This document shows positions 1-7,073 of a stretch of 64,000 bases of DNA, in pieces. Source of the stretch: a virus; the IMG/VR virus record IMGVR_UViG_3300040770_000181, positions 17,251 to 81,250 of that record, one strand, 5' to 3'. Under the pieces are notes generated by a model, which searched no databases, was not told the DNA's origin, and saw nothing but the letters and a program-made list of their open reading frames with translations. Position 1 is the first letter of the stretch. Every line of letters begins with the position of its first letter. Position numbers and translations under genes: made by a program.

Positions 1-2
1 CT

Positions 3-1037
3 ACGGGTAAAAGCAAATTACAAGATGCAATGGATAAGTTAAACAAAACTTATGGTACTGGATCTGTTCTCGCACTAGATTCGCAAACAACAGGAGATTA
101 TGATGTTATCAGTACAGGGAGTATTGGTTTTGATTATGTAACTCTTGGTGTAGGTGGATTTGTTAAAGGAAAAATGTATGAACTTATGGGCTGGGAGGGA
201 ACTGGTAAATCTACTATATGTGGACATGCCACTGCAGAATGTCAAAAAGCAGGTGGAACTGTTCTTTATATTGATGGAGAGAATGCTGTTGATAAAAAAT
301 ATTTTCAAGAATTAGGAGTGGATACTAAGAAAATGTTGCTTTCTCAACCATCTTGTGGTGAGGAAGGATTTAACATAGCTATGACCATGATTGAATCTGG
401 AGAAATTGATCTTGTTATTATTGATTCAGATTCTTCTTTAATTCCTAAAAAGCAACTTGATGGGGATGTAGGTGATTCTACAATAGGTCACAAATCACGA
501 TTAAACAGTAATGCATATCCAAAATTAAAAGGAGCATTATCAAAACATAATGTTTGTGTGATTGTTATTTCTCAATACAGAGAAAAAATTGGTGTTATGT
601 TTGGTAATCCTACTACTACTCAAGGTGGACATGCTTTAAAATTCTACGCTGATTGTAGAATAGAAGTTACTAAATCACAAGCTAAAGATGGAGATGTTGT
701 TTATGGTAACATTACTAAAGTAAAATCTATCAAAAATAAAATGACTCCTCCTTATAGATTAGCTCAATTTGAAATTGTTTATGGTGTAGGGATTGATAAA
801 GTTGATGAGATGATGACCCTCTTAAATGATTATGAATTAGGAAGGAAATATGGTCAAACTATGACAGTTGATGAAGTGAAATATAATCTTGAAGAATTTA
901 AAGACCTAGTTAGAGATAATCCTGAGTTTTATGATGAACTAAAAGAAAAAATCATTGCTAAAATTAAACACGTAGAATCAGAAGAAGTTTTTGAAGAAAT
1001 AGAAACTTTAGATAACCAACAAAATTTAGACTTATGA
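3..1037 (+). CDS. recA: RecA/UvsX-like recombinase (5' partial)
   Basis: RecA-family strand-exchange ATPase. Counting from the first in-window ATG (position 30), there is a Walker A GWEGTGKST near residue 54, the DGEN segment near residue 83, a Walker B LVIIDSDSS near 130 and the L2-type segment GNPTTTQGGHALKFYA near 195. The frame stays open upstream to the window edge, and residues before the ATG (LQDAMDKLNKTYG) match the start of the RecA core. The true start is therefore probably outside the window and ATG 30 is internal. The acidic C-terminus overlaps the next gene by 4 nt. Expected role: recombination and repair of phage DNA. It heads a tight plus-strand operon with a nuclease-like gene and PhoH. 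Confidence 0.93.
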   Translation, partial: TGKSKLQDAMDKLNKTYGTGSVLALDSQTTGDYDVISTGSIGFDYVTLGVGGFVKGKMYELMGWEGTGKSTICGHATAECQKAGGTVLYIDGENAVDKKYFQELGVDTKKMLLSQPSCGEEGFNIAMTMIESGEIDLVIIDSDSSLIPKKQLDGDVGDSTIGHKSRLNSNAYPKLKGALSKHNVCVIVISQYREKIGVMFGNPTTTQGGHALKFYADCRIEVTKSQAKDGDVVYGNITKVKSIKNKMTPPYRLAQFEIVYGVGIDKVDEMMTLLNDYELGRKYGQTMTVDEVKYNLEEFKDLVRDNPEFYDELKEKIIAKIKHVESEEVFEEIETLDNQQNLDL

Positions 1038-1360
1038 ATGGAAAAGAATTTGATATTGTAGTAGAAGAAAGATTAAAAAAAACAGTGGCAACTCTTCTTG
1101 TAAAAGCCAAAGAATATAGAAGGAATGATGATGCAATGCATAATTTTGATAAAGCTGCTCAACTAGGTAACACTACAAGAGAAAAAGCTTTGTGGGGCTT
1201 TGCATTAAAGCATTATGTTTCTTTTATGGACATTCTTGATGATATGGATAAAGGCCATTTGCCTACTGAAAGTCACATTGATGAAAAAATTGGAGATTTG
1301 ATTAATTATTTGATCTTGTGTGAAGCAAGTATTAAAGACAAAATCCGATCTGTTGAGTAA
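1034..1360 (+). CDS. Small MazG/DUF1599-like protein, possible nucleotide pyrophosphohydrolase
   Basis: A 108-residue helical protein whose ATG overlaps the recA stop (ATGA). It has the layout of phage DUF1599/MazG-like all-alpha proteins: a KAKEYRRNDDAMHNF segment, a central AL-x-G-x-x-x-KH-x-x-S-x-x-D stretch, then EKIGDLINYLILCEASI near the C-terminus, where acidic residues could bind metal. By family analogy it might hydrolyse or process nucleotides during phage replication. The similarity is a remembered pattern, not an alignment, and the substrate cannot be predicted. Position inside the recombination operon suits nucleotide metabolism. Confidence 0.6.
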   Translation: MNGKEFDIVVEERLKKTVATLLVKAKEYRRNDDAMHNFDKAAQLGNTTREKALWGFALKHYVSFMDILDDMDKGHLPTESHIDEKIGDLINYLILCEASIKDKIRSVE

Positions 1361-1748
1361 ATGTAAAACTTGTGGAAAAAATGCTGAAAGTGATTATTGC
1401 TTTCAGCATAAACCACGTAAACCCATGAAAACTAGTATGATGAAAAAGTCTTTTACCACTACAAAAGTAGTTGACAATGCATACATTCAACAAGTTGCAA
1501 TGTTTAGAGAAATATGGAGACAAAAACAACATTACTCAGAAATTAGTGGAGAGTATTTAGGATCAGAAGCATTAAGTATTTATTTTCATCACATCTTAGC
1601 TAAAGAAAAATATCCTGAAGCTTGTCTGGACCCTGAAAATATAGTACTTTTGTCTTTGGATGAACATACAAATGTAGAAAGTAACATGTATAGATATGAA
1701 GAAATTAATAAAAGGAGAGAAACTCTTAAAACTAAATACAATATTTAA
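1320..1748 (+). CDS. HNH/NinG-like nuclease with N-terminal zinc finger
   Basis: Up to 142 residues from GTG 1320; TTG 1353 is an equally possible start and would reduce the overlap with the previous gene from 41 to 8 nt. No ATG precedes the zinc-finger region. The N-terminus has a C-x2-C...C-x2-H finger (CKTCGKNAESDYCFQH). The second half has the His-His plus Asn/His arrangement of HNH enzymes: FHHILAKEKYPE, then DPENIVLLSLDEHTNVE. The whole layout resembles lambda NinG-type recombination endonucleases, which act on branched DNA. Its position between recA and phoH supports a recombination role. Nuclease identity is inferred from motifs only. Confidence 0.65.
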   Translation: MKQVLKTKSDLLSKCKTCGKNAESDYCFQHKPRKPMKTSMMKKSFTTTKVVDNAYIQQVAMFREIWRQKQHYSEISGEYLGSEALSIYFHHILAKEKYPEACLDPENIVLLSLDEHTNVESNMYRYEEINKRRETLKTKYNI

Positions 1749-1878
1749 GATTACAAAATTTGATTTTTTGTTTGCTGCTTTAAACAAAGTTATAAATCAA
1801 AGAATTAAAGAAATTAAAAAAGATGTAATTAAAACAAAATCATCCACTCATTCTAGTAAATACAATAAATTTAAATAG
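1696..1878 (+). CDS. Possible small lysine-rich protein (uncertain)
   Basis: A 60-codon reading frame overlapping the end of the nuclease gene by 53 nt and stopping (TAG) 2 nt before phoH. The product is basic and lysine-rich with a short hydrophobic stretch (FDFLFAALNKVI). No family is recognised. It is the only plus-strand frame that fills the 132-nt gap 1749-1880. The overlap is long and TAG is almost unused as a stop elsewhere here, so it may be spurious or may start further downstream. Confidence 0.3.
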   Translation: MKKLIKGEKLLKLNTIFKITKFDFLFAALNKVINQRIKEIKKDVIKTKSSTHSSKYNKFK

Positions 1879-1880
1879 TT

Positions 1881-2528
1881 ATGAAAGAAACCAACAGAGA
1901 AAGAAAGGGAGAAATTAAATACAATGTCACCCTTAATGAAGAACAAAAAGAAGCTACAGGACTTATTCATAATAATCAAATTGTGATTGTTACAGGTAGA
2001 GCAGGTTCTGGAAAGTCTTTGGTATGTGCACGAGCTGCATTAAATTTTCTTATGAAAAAAGAATGTGAACAAATCTATGTAACAAGAGCTGCTATAGAAG
2101 TTGGTAATTCCTTAGGATACTTACCTGGAGGTTTAGATGATAAATTTAACCCTTATTTGGAAGCTTTTAATGAAAATTTGTATAAATGCTATGATAAAGT
2201 GAAGATTGATGATTTTATTAAAAACAAAAAAATTATAGCATACCCTATACAGTATATTAGAGGAAAAACTGTAGATGATATTTTAGTTGTAGAAGAAGCA
2301 CAAAATCTTACTAAACCAGAAATGTTAGCCATTTTAACTAGACTTGGTAAAACAGGTAAAATTATTATAAATGGAGATCTTGAACAACAAGATACAAGAG
2401 ATTCTATGACTGGTCTTGCTTATGCAATTGAGTTATCAAAAAACATAGAAGGCATTGAATGGATTAAATTAAAAGAAAATCACAGATCTGACCTTGTTGG
2501 ACAGATTTTAACTTATGAATATAAATAA
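1881..2528 (+). CDS. phoH: PhoH-like P-loop ATPase
   Basis: A 215-residue PhoH domain spanning nearly the whole protein: start segment LNEEQKEA, Walker A GRAGSGKS near residue 39, the TRAAIEVGNSLGYLPG segment, Walker B ILVVEEAQN near 136, and the sensor-like NGDLEQQD near 164. PhoH proteins are related to the ATPase half of superfamily-1 helicases and are common in marine and Bacteroidota phages. Their exact role is unsettled, with RNA/DNA remodelling proposed. It sits 2 nt after the preceding frame in the recombination operon. Confidence 0.9.
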   Translation: MKETNRERKGEIKYNVTLNEEQKEATGLIHNNQIVIVTGRAGSGKSLVCARAALNFLMKKECEQIYVTRAAIEVGNSLGYLPGGLDDKFNPYLEAFNENLYKCYDKVKIDDFIKNKKIIAYPIQYIRGKTVDDILVVEEAQNLTKPEMLAILTRLGKTGKIIINGDLEQQDTRDSMTGLAYAIELSKNIEGIEWIKLKENHRSDLVGQILTYEYK

Positions 2529-2538
2529 ATAAATAAAT

Positions 2539-2838
2539 ATGAAAAACCAATTTAGTTACACAATTACTCACAATACAGGGACAGAAGCAGCCCCTGTTAT
2601 TATTAGCACGAAAGCTTCTTTTAATATTGAAAAAGTTATTAGAAGTATGGAAGTTTCAGATGGTTCACTTGTAGTGATTCTTGATGATTTTCATGAAGAA
2701 ATGGTTATGGGGCCTGACACTGTTAACACAAGTACAAACAGACTTGTCAAAGGCAAAAGAGAAATGAGTGTTGTACAATCAGAAATTCAATTACACGGAG
2801 AAGACAAAGAAAGATTTTTTAACTTATTAACAGTATAA
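2539..2838 (+). CDS. Hypothetical protein, 99 aa
   Basis: Small acidic protein with alternating hydrophobic residues suggesting a mostly beta fold (GSLVVILDDFHEEMVMG). No family is recognised. The ATG follows an A/T-rich leader (taaataaataaat), the usual arrangement in Bacteroidota, which lack strong Shine-Dalgarno sites. It lies 10 nt after phoH and 2 nt before the next gene, so it is co-transcribed with them. Confidence 0.75.
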   Translation: MKNQFSYTITHNTGTEAAPVIISTKASFNIEKVIRSMEVSDGSLVVILDDFHEEMVMGPDTVNTSTNRLVKGKREMSVVQSEIQLHGEDKERFFNLLTV

Positions 2839-2840
2839 TT

Positions 2841-3098
2841 ATGGAAATCAATGAAAACTTAAAAGAAGCTACATTAACTTTTGGAGAAAAATTAGTAGGA
2901 TTATCATTTAATCCTTCAGGAGATGAAAAAGTAAATAAAGTTAAACAATTATGTGCTGAATTAATGGATGTATTATATAATGATATTCCAGAAGATGGCG
3001 ACCGAACTTATTTGCAAGACACACTTTTTAATAAAAGTGTAGGAGACATTTTAAATGCTCAAATGACTGCAGTAAAATTATTAACATTAAAATATTAA
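2841..3098 (+). CDS. Acb2/Tad1-like small protein, candidate anti-CBASS cyclic-nucleotide sponge
   Basis: An 85-residue helical protein. It matches the layout I recall for small phage proteins of the Acb2 (DUF7681) type: FNPSGDEKVNKVKQLCAEL in the first half, then a final helix GDILNAQMTAVKLLTLKY. Acb2 proteins form hexamers that bind cyclic di- and trinucleotides and so block CBASS or Thoeris signalling. Function here is inferred. No ligand-binding residues have been verified, and a structural or unknown role remains possible. It lies in the compact plus-strand operon, where accessory counter-defence genes are common. Confidence 0.55.
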   Translation: MEINENLKEATLTFGEKLVGLSFNPSGDEKVNKVKQLCAELMDVLYNDIPEDGDRTYLQDTLFNKSVGDILNAQMTAVKLLTLKY

Positions 3099-3100
3099 AA

Positions 3101-3394
3101 ATGGCATTAGAATTTAAAAAATTAAGAGGACATAGAGTTTATGTTTCTCTTCCTAAACAAGATGAAAGCAAACTTATTGTAGATGAAAATACTAAAGAAG
3201 CTTTAAATAAAGAACTATTGGCTAAAATGTCAAAGTTAGTAGTTTATGCTGTTGGAGATCTTGTCACTGATATTGTGGAAGGAGATTCTATTTTAGTTGA
3301 TCCAAGTAAGCTATCAGGAGGATTGTTAGTTCCTCTAACTTCAGATAAAAATGTGTTGTTAATTTCATCTTTTGACGTAATTCACGTCTGGTAA
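3101..3394 (+). CDS. GroES-like co-chaperonin
   Basis: A 97-residue protein with the GroES beta-barrel pattern: RVYVSLPKQDE near the start, a central LVVYAVGDLVTDIVEGDSILVD (VxAVG...xxGDxxLV in GroES) and a C-terminal LLISSFDVIHVW resembling the roof-closing strand. The mobile-loop region is short and Lys/Glu-rich. Phage GroES analogues such as T4 Gp31 adapt the host GroEL for capsid folding. Here it could help fold the exceptionally large virion proteins. Overall length equals GroES, but sequence similarity looks modest. Confidence 0.68.
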   Translation: MALEFKKLRGHRVYVSLPKQDESKLIVDENTKEALNKELLAKMSKLVVYAVGDLVTDIVEGDSILVDPSKLSGGLLVPLTSDKNVLLISSFDVIHVW

Positions 3395-3395
3395 G

Positions 3396-4151
3396 ATGGA
3401 ATATAAATTCATAAGTTGCAAATGCGTTACCTATGGAAGAGTTGATCTACTTGAGGAAGCTATACAAAGCTTTCTCAAGCAAGATTACCCTGCTGATAGA
3501 TGTGAATTAATCATAGTGAATGATTATCCTTTACAAACGCTTGTTTATAACCATCCAAACATCACAATTATAAACATGCCTAAAACTTTTACCACTATTG
3601 GTGATAAAGAACAATATGCTACATATATGTGTGCTGGAGACATTATCTGCCAATGGGATGATGATGATATTGCATTACCAAATCATTTAAGTAACGTCAA
3701 TAAATATTTTACAGATGAAACTAATATCCTTCATTGGAAAAATGGTATATTTTATAATGAACCTCATATTACTGCTATTACTTTTGTTGGTAATTCTGGC
3801 ATTGTTTTCAGAAAATCAGCATGGGAAGCTATAGGAGGACATCCTCTTGAAAATGCTGGTTATGATATGACTTTTATTGAATCTTTAAATGCATATGGAG
3901 GAAGAACTTTTGCTGAACCTCCTAAACCAGAAGCTAGTTGGATATATAGATGGCATATGAGCTCTGCTGATTTGTATCATCAATCAGGTATGGGAACTGA
4001 TGTTCCTGGTAGACCAAATATTTTAGAAAGGCATTCGCAACATATAGAGATTCTTAGATTAAAAGGAAGAATACCCACAGGAGAAATTAAATTAAAACCT
4101 TATTGGCGCCAAGATTATGTTCAACTGTTAAAAGAATTTATTGATAAATAA
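3396..4151 (+). CDS. GT2 family glycosyltransferase
   Basis: A 251-residue GT-A fold protein. The N-terminal strand ISCKCVTYGR is followed by the LIIVNDYP strand (nucleotide-binding side) and the metal/donor motif QWDDDD at residues 86-91. An acceptor-side segment follows: GHPLENAGYDMTFIESLNAYGG. No membrane segment is visible, so it should be cytoplasmic. It is the last gene of the plus-strand operon, with only 1 nt between it and the co-chaperonin and a terminator just after its stop. Donor sugar and acceptor are unknown. It may cooperate with the other glycosyltransferases at 5106-6122 and 8206-11640. Confidence 0.85.
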   Translation: MEYKFISCKCVTYGRVDLLEEAIQSFLKQDYPADRCELIIVNDYPLQTLVYNHPNITIINMPKTFTTIGDKEQYATYMCAGDIICQWDDDDIALPNHLSNVNKYFTDETNILHWKNGIFYNEPHITAITFVGNSGIVFRKSAWEAIGGHPLENAGYDMTFIESLNAYGGRTFAEPPKPEASWIYRWHMSSADLYHQSGMGTDVPGRPNILERHSQHIEILRLKGRIPTGEIKLKPYWRQDYVQLLKEFIDK

Positions 4152-4152
4152 C

Positions 4153-4183
4153 AAAAAACCCTCTATCACTAGAGGGTTTTTTT
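4153..4183. terminator. Bidirectional intrinsic terminator between convergent blocks
   Basis: Perfect 7-bp stem CCCTCTA/TAGAGGG with loop TCAC, preceded by A6 and followed by T7, so it works in both directions. It begins 2 nt after the plus-strand GT2 stop and ends 2 nt before the stop of the minus-strand 35-codon gene. Confidence 0.88.
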
Positions 4184-4184
4184 A

Positions 4185-4292
4185 TTACTTGGTTGGTGGT
4201 TTCCTACTAGGAGAACTTTCTTTCATGACCATTGGTTTCTTTTTACTAGGAATAGAAACTTTAGGTGCTTTTTTAGGACTTCCTGATTTCAT
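4185..4292 (-). CDS. Small basic peptide, 35 aa
   Basis: ATG at 4292 reading leftwards to TAA at 4185-4187. The product is 35 residues, starts MKSGSPKKAPKVSIPSKKKP and is very rich in Lys, Pro and Ser with no acidic core. It lies 9 nt after the stop of the 85-residue gene and ends against the bidirectional terminator, so it is the last gene of that minus-strand unit. Composition suggests nucleic-acid or capsid interaction, but no family is recognised. It could also be a virion-packaged basic peptide. Confidence 0.5.
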   Translation of the reverse strand: MKSGSPKKAPKVSIPSKKKPMVMKESSPSRKPPTK

Positions 4293-4301
4293 AATAGTTT
4301 T

Positions 4302-4559
4302 TTATGGTTGGTTAGATAATGTTGCTACACCTTTTTCAACAGCGTTACCCATTAATTTTTCAATTATTTTATTAGCATCATTAGCCATTAAAATAACTGT
4401 AGCTTGTTCAGTATTTAAAACTGCTCTAAGAGTGTTTAAAAGATGTCCAAATTCAGCACCATTTAATTCAAATTTATCTTCTGCAGTCCAGGTATATTTC
4501 TTAGCTGGATCATATTTTTCAATTGATACTTCTACTGCGTCTTCTATTTCTTCTTTCAT
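4302..4559 (-). CDS. Hypothetical small protein, 85 aa
   Basis: Acidic helical protein whose central region contains KYTWTAEDKFELNG followed by FGHLLNTLRAVLNTEQA. This pattern seems familiar from small conserved proteins of crAss-like phages, but no function is known to me. A good promoter candidate (4582-4612) lies 22 nt upstream of its ATG, so with the 35-residue gene it probably forms a separate short transcription unit. Confidence 0.75.
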   Translation of the reverse strand: MKEEIEDAVEVSIEKYDPAKKYTWTAEDKFELNGAEFGHLLNTLRAVLNTEQATVILMANDANKIIEKLMGNAVEKGVATLSNQP

Positions 4560-4581
4560 AATTTTGGTTTTAAGATTTGTG

Positions 4582-4612
4582 TAAAAGTAATAAAAAATAT
4601 TAAGTTACACAA
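4582..4612 (-). promoter_or_regulatory. Bacteroidota-type promoter for the 85-aa gene
   Basis: Minus strand: TTG (complement of 4610-4612), 20-nt spacer, TACTTTTA (complement of 4582-4589). This fits the Bacteroidota -33 TTG / -7 TAnnTTTG pattern with one mismatch. The ATG at 4559 is 22 nt downstream. The same arrangement occurs at 8091, 42661 and 59452. Confidence 0.6.
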
Positions 4613-4616
4613 GGTT

Positions 4617-4910
4617 TTATCTTTTATAATCCAAAACAATGTCAAAAACTATTGTAGCTGAGGTAGTTATAGATTTACTCATATCTAATTTAATTTTCAT
4701 TAAATTACAAAACTTTAAAATTTCTTCTATAAGCATATTGTTATATTTAGGAAGACTTGAAGCTATCCTAAATCTATAACAATTAATACTTTTTGAAATT
4801 TCAAGACAACATAACTCATCAACAGAAGATATTACACCTTCTAAGTGAGCAAGAAACACTTCATCGTTATCTTGCATCACTTTAGGAAAATGTTTTCTAT
4901 TTATCTCCAT
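4617..4910 (-). CDS. Hypothetical protein, 97 aa
   Basis: Mixed alpha/beta protein, starting MEINRKHFPKVM, with a central LEGVISSVDELCCLEISKS segment and a hydrophobic C-terminal strand TTSATIVFDIVLDYKR. No family is recognised. Its stop lies just before the promoter serving the next minus-strand unit, and it starts 1 nt after the stop of the 60-residue gene upstream. Confidence 0.65.
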   Translation of the reverse strand: MEINRKHFPKVMQDNDEVFLAHLEGVISSVDELCCLEISKSINCYRFRIASSLPKYNNMLIEEILKFCNLMKIKLDMSKSITTSATIVFDIVLDYKR

Positions 4911-4911
4911 A

Positions 4912-5094
4912 TTATATTGGAGCTATTGTTGTAGTCGTTGTTGTTGTAGTTGGTCCACAACATTCGTATGATACAATTTCTTGCCATTTTCCCACTTTTG
5001 GTTTATTTTTACGAAGAATTAAACTTCCTGCTACAACTCTTCCGCTTCCATCGATGCGAACAAAGGCCTTTAGGTCTCTCTTACTTGTACTCAT
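4912..5094 (-). CDS. Small virion-type protein with C-terminal polythreonine tail
   Basis: Sixty residues. The first 46 form a compact basic domain (RDLKAFVRIDGSGRVVAGSL, then KPKVGKWQEI) ending in CCG, followed by eight consecutive threonines and IAPI. The polythreonine element recurs in at least five other proteins of this window and is typical of appendage proteins in crAss-like phages. Exact role unknown; a minor structural or decoration protein is the likeliest reading. Confidence 0.75.
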   Translation of the reverse strand: MSTSKRDLKAFVRIDGSGRVVAGSLILRKNKPKVGKWQEIVSYECCGPTTTTTTTTIAPI

Positions 5095-5105
5095 AATAAT
5101 TGTAT

Positions 5106-6122
5106 TTAATAATTAATGTTATATTTTGTTTGTAATTCTTTTAATTTATTTGCATAATAAGAAGTGCAATATTTTTTTGATTCTTCACTATTTATAACAA
5201 TATCTATCTGAGTGTCTAACATTGGATTTAGACCAGTATGATATTTTCCTTTATAAAAAGCAGGATAACCATTTCCCATTTCAGAAACAATCCCTGCATT
5301 GTGAAATATAGTGTTTGTTTTTAATTTTTCAATAGAATCTGAGGCCCATGCAAAGTTTAATTCAGGTACCACTTTAGTTTCTTGATTTCTTAACCAAAGA
5401 TTCCAAAGAACAGCCCACATATCTGCACACCAGGATTGAAAACCACTATTTTCATCTGCAAAGAATTCTCTATTTACTTGACCAAGATATGTTCTGATTA
5501 GAATACAATCATTCATAACCTTACTCCAGTAATATGAATCTACATTCTTTAAGAGATATTGAGCACCTCCAGAATGTAAATTATTGTTTTCAGCTATCTT
5601 TCTATCGATTCCGATAATTGCACATAGCTCGCCCAGTATATCTCTACTTTTATATTCTTCAAGCTTATCTGGTAACACCTGGTTAACTTTACTGTCAAAA
5701 TAGTCTGCATTTATATAACTGTTAGTATCTGAAAGATAATGTACATCATCTTCAAGAAATTTATCAATATTAAAATCTTTCATAAAAAGAATATCAGAGT
5801 CACAATAAAAAATTGCTTTGTTACTCATCTCAGGACGTTCTTTAAAATACTTCCAAGCAGTGTAAGGTCTTAATACAGGTATATAAATACCTAATAAAGA
5901 ATTTACATCATCCTCATCAGTATAAAAGTTAAATTCCGCCTCAGGATATAAACTAATAATTTGATCCCATTTAGTATTTTGAGTTCTACCTTTAGGAACA
6001 AACAAAAGCACAATAGCTTTATCTGAGTGTCCTAAGTCTCTTAAGCTGTCAAGCCAAAGATGCACTTGCCAAGTGTAATACGTATCATCTGGGCAAATTG
6101 TTAGAAATTTTAAATCTTTCAT
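5106..6122 (-). CDS. GT-A glycosyltransferase (GT8-like), 338 aa
   Basis: Starts at ATG 6122 (MKDLKFLTICPDD); the longer frame would need TTG at 6149 and lies over a promoter-like element. The core metal/donor motif is CDSD near residue 107 (FYCDSDILF), preceded by RPYTAWKYFKERPE and followed by a GGAQYLL segment that could form the acceptor pocket. No membrane helix. The fold resembles GT8-type transferases using a nucleotide sugar. The second domain of the 1144-residue fusion has a similar YIDSDS motif, so the two may be distant relatives. Substrate unknown. Confidence 0.72.
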   Translation of the reverse strand: MKDLKFLTICPDDTYYTWQVHLWLDSLRDLGHSDKAIVLLFVPKGRTQNTKWDQIISLYPEAEFNFYTDEDDVNSLLGIYIPVLRPYTAWKYFKERPEMSNKAIFYCDSDILFMKDFNIDKFLEDDVHYLSDTNSYINADYFDSKVNQVLPDKLEEYKSRDILGELCAIIGIDRKIAENNNLHSGGAQYLLKNVDSYYWSKVMNDCILIRTYLGQVNREFFADENSGFQSWCADMWAVLWNLWLRNQETKVVPELNFAWASDSIEKLKTNTIFHNAGIVSEMGNGYPAFYKGKYHTGLNPMLDTQIDIVINSEESKKYCTSYYANKLKELQTKYNINY

Positions 6123-6146
6123 ATATGTAATTATTGGTTTAATGTA

Positions 6147-6154
6147 CAAATATA
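6147..6154 (-). promoter_or_regulatory. Promoter-like -7 element before the GT-A glycosyltransferase
   Basis: Minus-strand TATATTTG, a perfect TAnnTTTG -7 match, 24 nt upstream of ATG 6122. No TTG is found at the -33 position. An identical octamer at the same 24-nt distance precedes the 1144-residue fusion at 8206. Confidence 0.4.
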
Positions 6155-6169
6155 ATAAAATTATTTAAA

Positions 6170-6310
6170 TTATACTACTGTTGTAGTGGTAGTTGTGGTT
6201 GCAACTGATTTTTTAGTAGCAGCATTTATTTTTATTAATCTGTCTAATTGCTTAGATATTTGATATAATAATTTAGCTTCTGTGCTCATTCCTGCTTGTT
6301 TTGAATTCAT
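6170..6310 (-). CDS. Small protein with polythreonine tail, 46 aa
   Basis: ATG 6310 to TAA at 6170-6172. The product is MNSKQAGMSTEAKLLYQISK, then a continuing amphipathic helix (QLDRLIKIN) and a tail with seven consecutive threonines followed by VV. It fills an otherwise empty gap between lysozyme and the glycosyltransferase. The helix plus polythreonine layout resembles the 60-residue protein at 4912-5094. Probably a minor virion or anchoring peptide; function unknown. Confidence 0.6.
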   Translation of the reverse strand: MNSKQAGMSTEAKLLYQISKQLDRLIKINAATKKSVATTTTTTTVV

Positions 6311-6328
6311 TACGTTTAGTTTAAATTG

Positions 6329-6826
6329 TTATATTTTTGTAAAGTATAAATTACTTTCTGCTTTTCTTCTTCTGATAAGTCCTCTTAATTGAACACCGTC
6401 TGCTGTTATGTATTTAGTTTCTATCCATTTTCTAATAGAAGCTTCAGAAGCTCTGTTGTTTATTAATTTATACAATGTAGAAGACCCACCTGTATTATAA
6501 ACATAAGAAACCAAAGCATCAAATTGATTTTGATTTAAAGGAACTTTTATTTTTTGCATAACAATATGCTCTCTAGGATCTAAATCTTGTAACATTAATT
6601 TAGTAGCTTCTGCTTTAGTTTTAACTTTTGCTGATTTATATGCCAAAGCTTTATTAGCAATTCCTTTTAAAAAATTACCTTTAGAATCACGCATAGCATG
6701 ACCATATCCTTCAGTCCATATACCAATTGGATCCATTTTTGGTTGTAAACCAATCATAGTTAAATCTCCATCATGTAAAGACTCAAATTCTTGAATTAAT
6801 TGTATTCCTACATTACTCGTTTTCAT
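6329..6826 (-). CDS. Endolysin: GH24 (T4-type) lysozyme
   Basis: A 165-residue muramidase that would cleave the glycan strands of peptidoglycan at lysis. It has the E-D-T pattern of GH24: E15 in IQEFES, D32 and T38 in DPIGIWTEGYGHA (the WTEGYGH replaces the common TIGYGH). The substrate-groove segments NQFDALVSYVYNTGGSS and LIRRRKAESNLY are also present. There is a longer insert between E15 and D32 than in T4 lysozyme. No signal peptide is visible, so release should need the holin. Its start overlaps the upstream membrane-protein gene by 14 nt. Confidence 0.9.
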   Translation of the reverse strand: MKTSNVGIQLIQEFESLHDGDLTMIGLQPKMDPIGIWTEGYGHAMRDSKGNFLKGIANKALAYKSAKVKTKAEATKLMLQDLDPREHIVMQKIKVPLNQNQFDALVSYVYNTGGSSTLYKLINNRASEASIRKWIETKYITADGVQLRGLIRRRKAESNLYFTKI

Positions 6827-7073
6827 CGTTTTGTTTTTTTGCTAAAGAATTAGAATAAGTTGTTAATGATAATAAAGCAGCAATAAGCCCTGCTTCAATG
6901 CCTAAAAGCATTGCTGCATCTGCATAAGACTTGCCTAACTCCCATGTAAATATAGAATGATTTAGGTTTCTAACAAAGTCTAATGCAAAAACAAGAGCCA
7001 AAACTCTTCTAATTGAAATTTTACTATTTGTCCCTAACCACAATGGTTCTATATATTTAAAAATTCTTTTCAT
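6813..7073 (-). CDS. Small membrane protein, probable holin
   Basis: An 86-residue protein with a charged N-terminus, a first hydrophobic segment (RVLALVFALDFVRNL, about 23-37), a second clear membrane helix (AAMLLGIEAGLIAALLSLTTY, about 53-73) and a charged C-terminus ending KKQNDENE. Size, topology and overlap with the lysozyme gene are those of a holin. The family cannot be named from sequence alone. It overlaps the spanin-like gene by 4 nt, so the four lysis genes are translationally coupled. Confidence 0.65.
   Translation of the reverse strand: MKRIFKYIEPLWLGTNSKISIRRVLALVFALDFVRNLNHSIFTWELGKSYADAAMLLGIEAGLIAALLSLTTYSNSLAKKQNDENE

Noticed and set aside
6123-6149. TTG 6149 start for the GT-A glycosyltransferase
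   Set aside because: A non-ATG start across a promoter-like element; ATG 6122 begins the conserved first strand.
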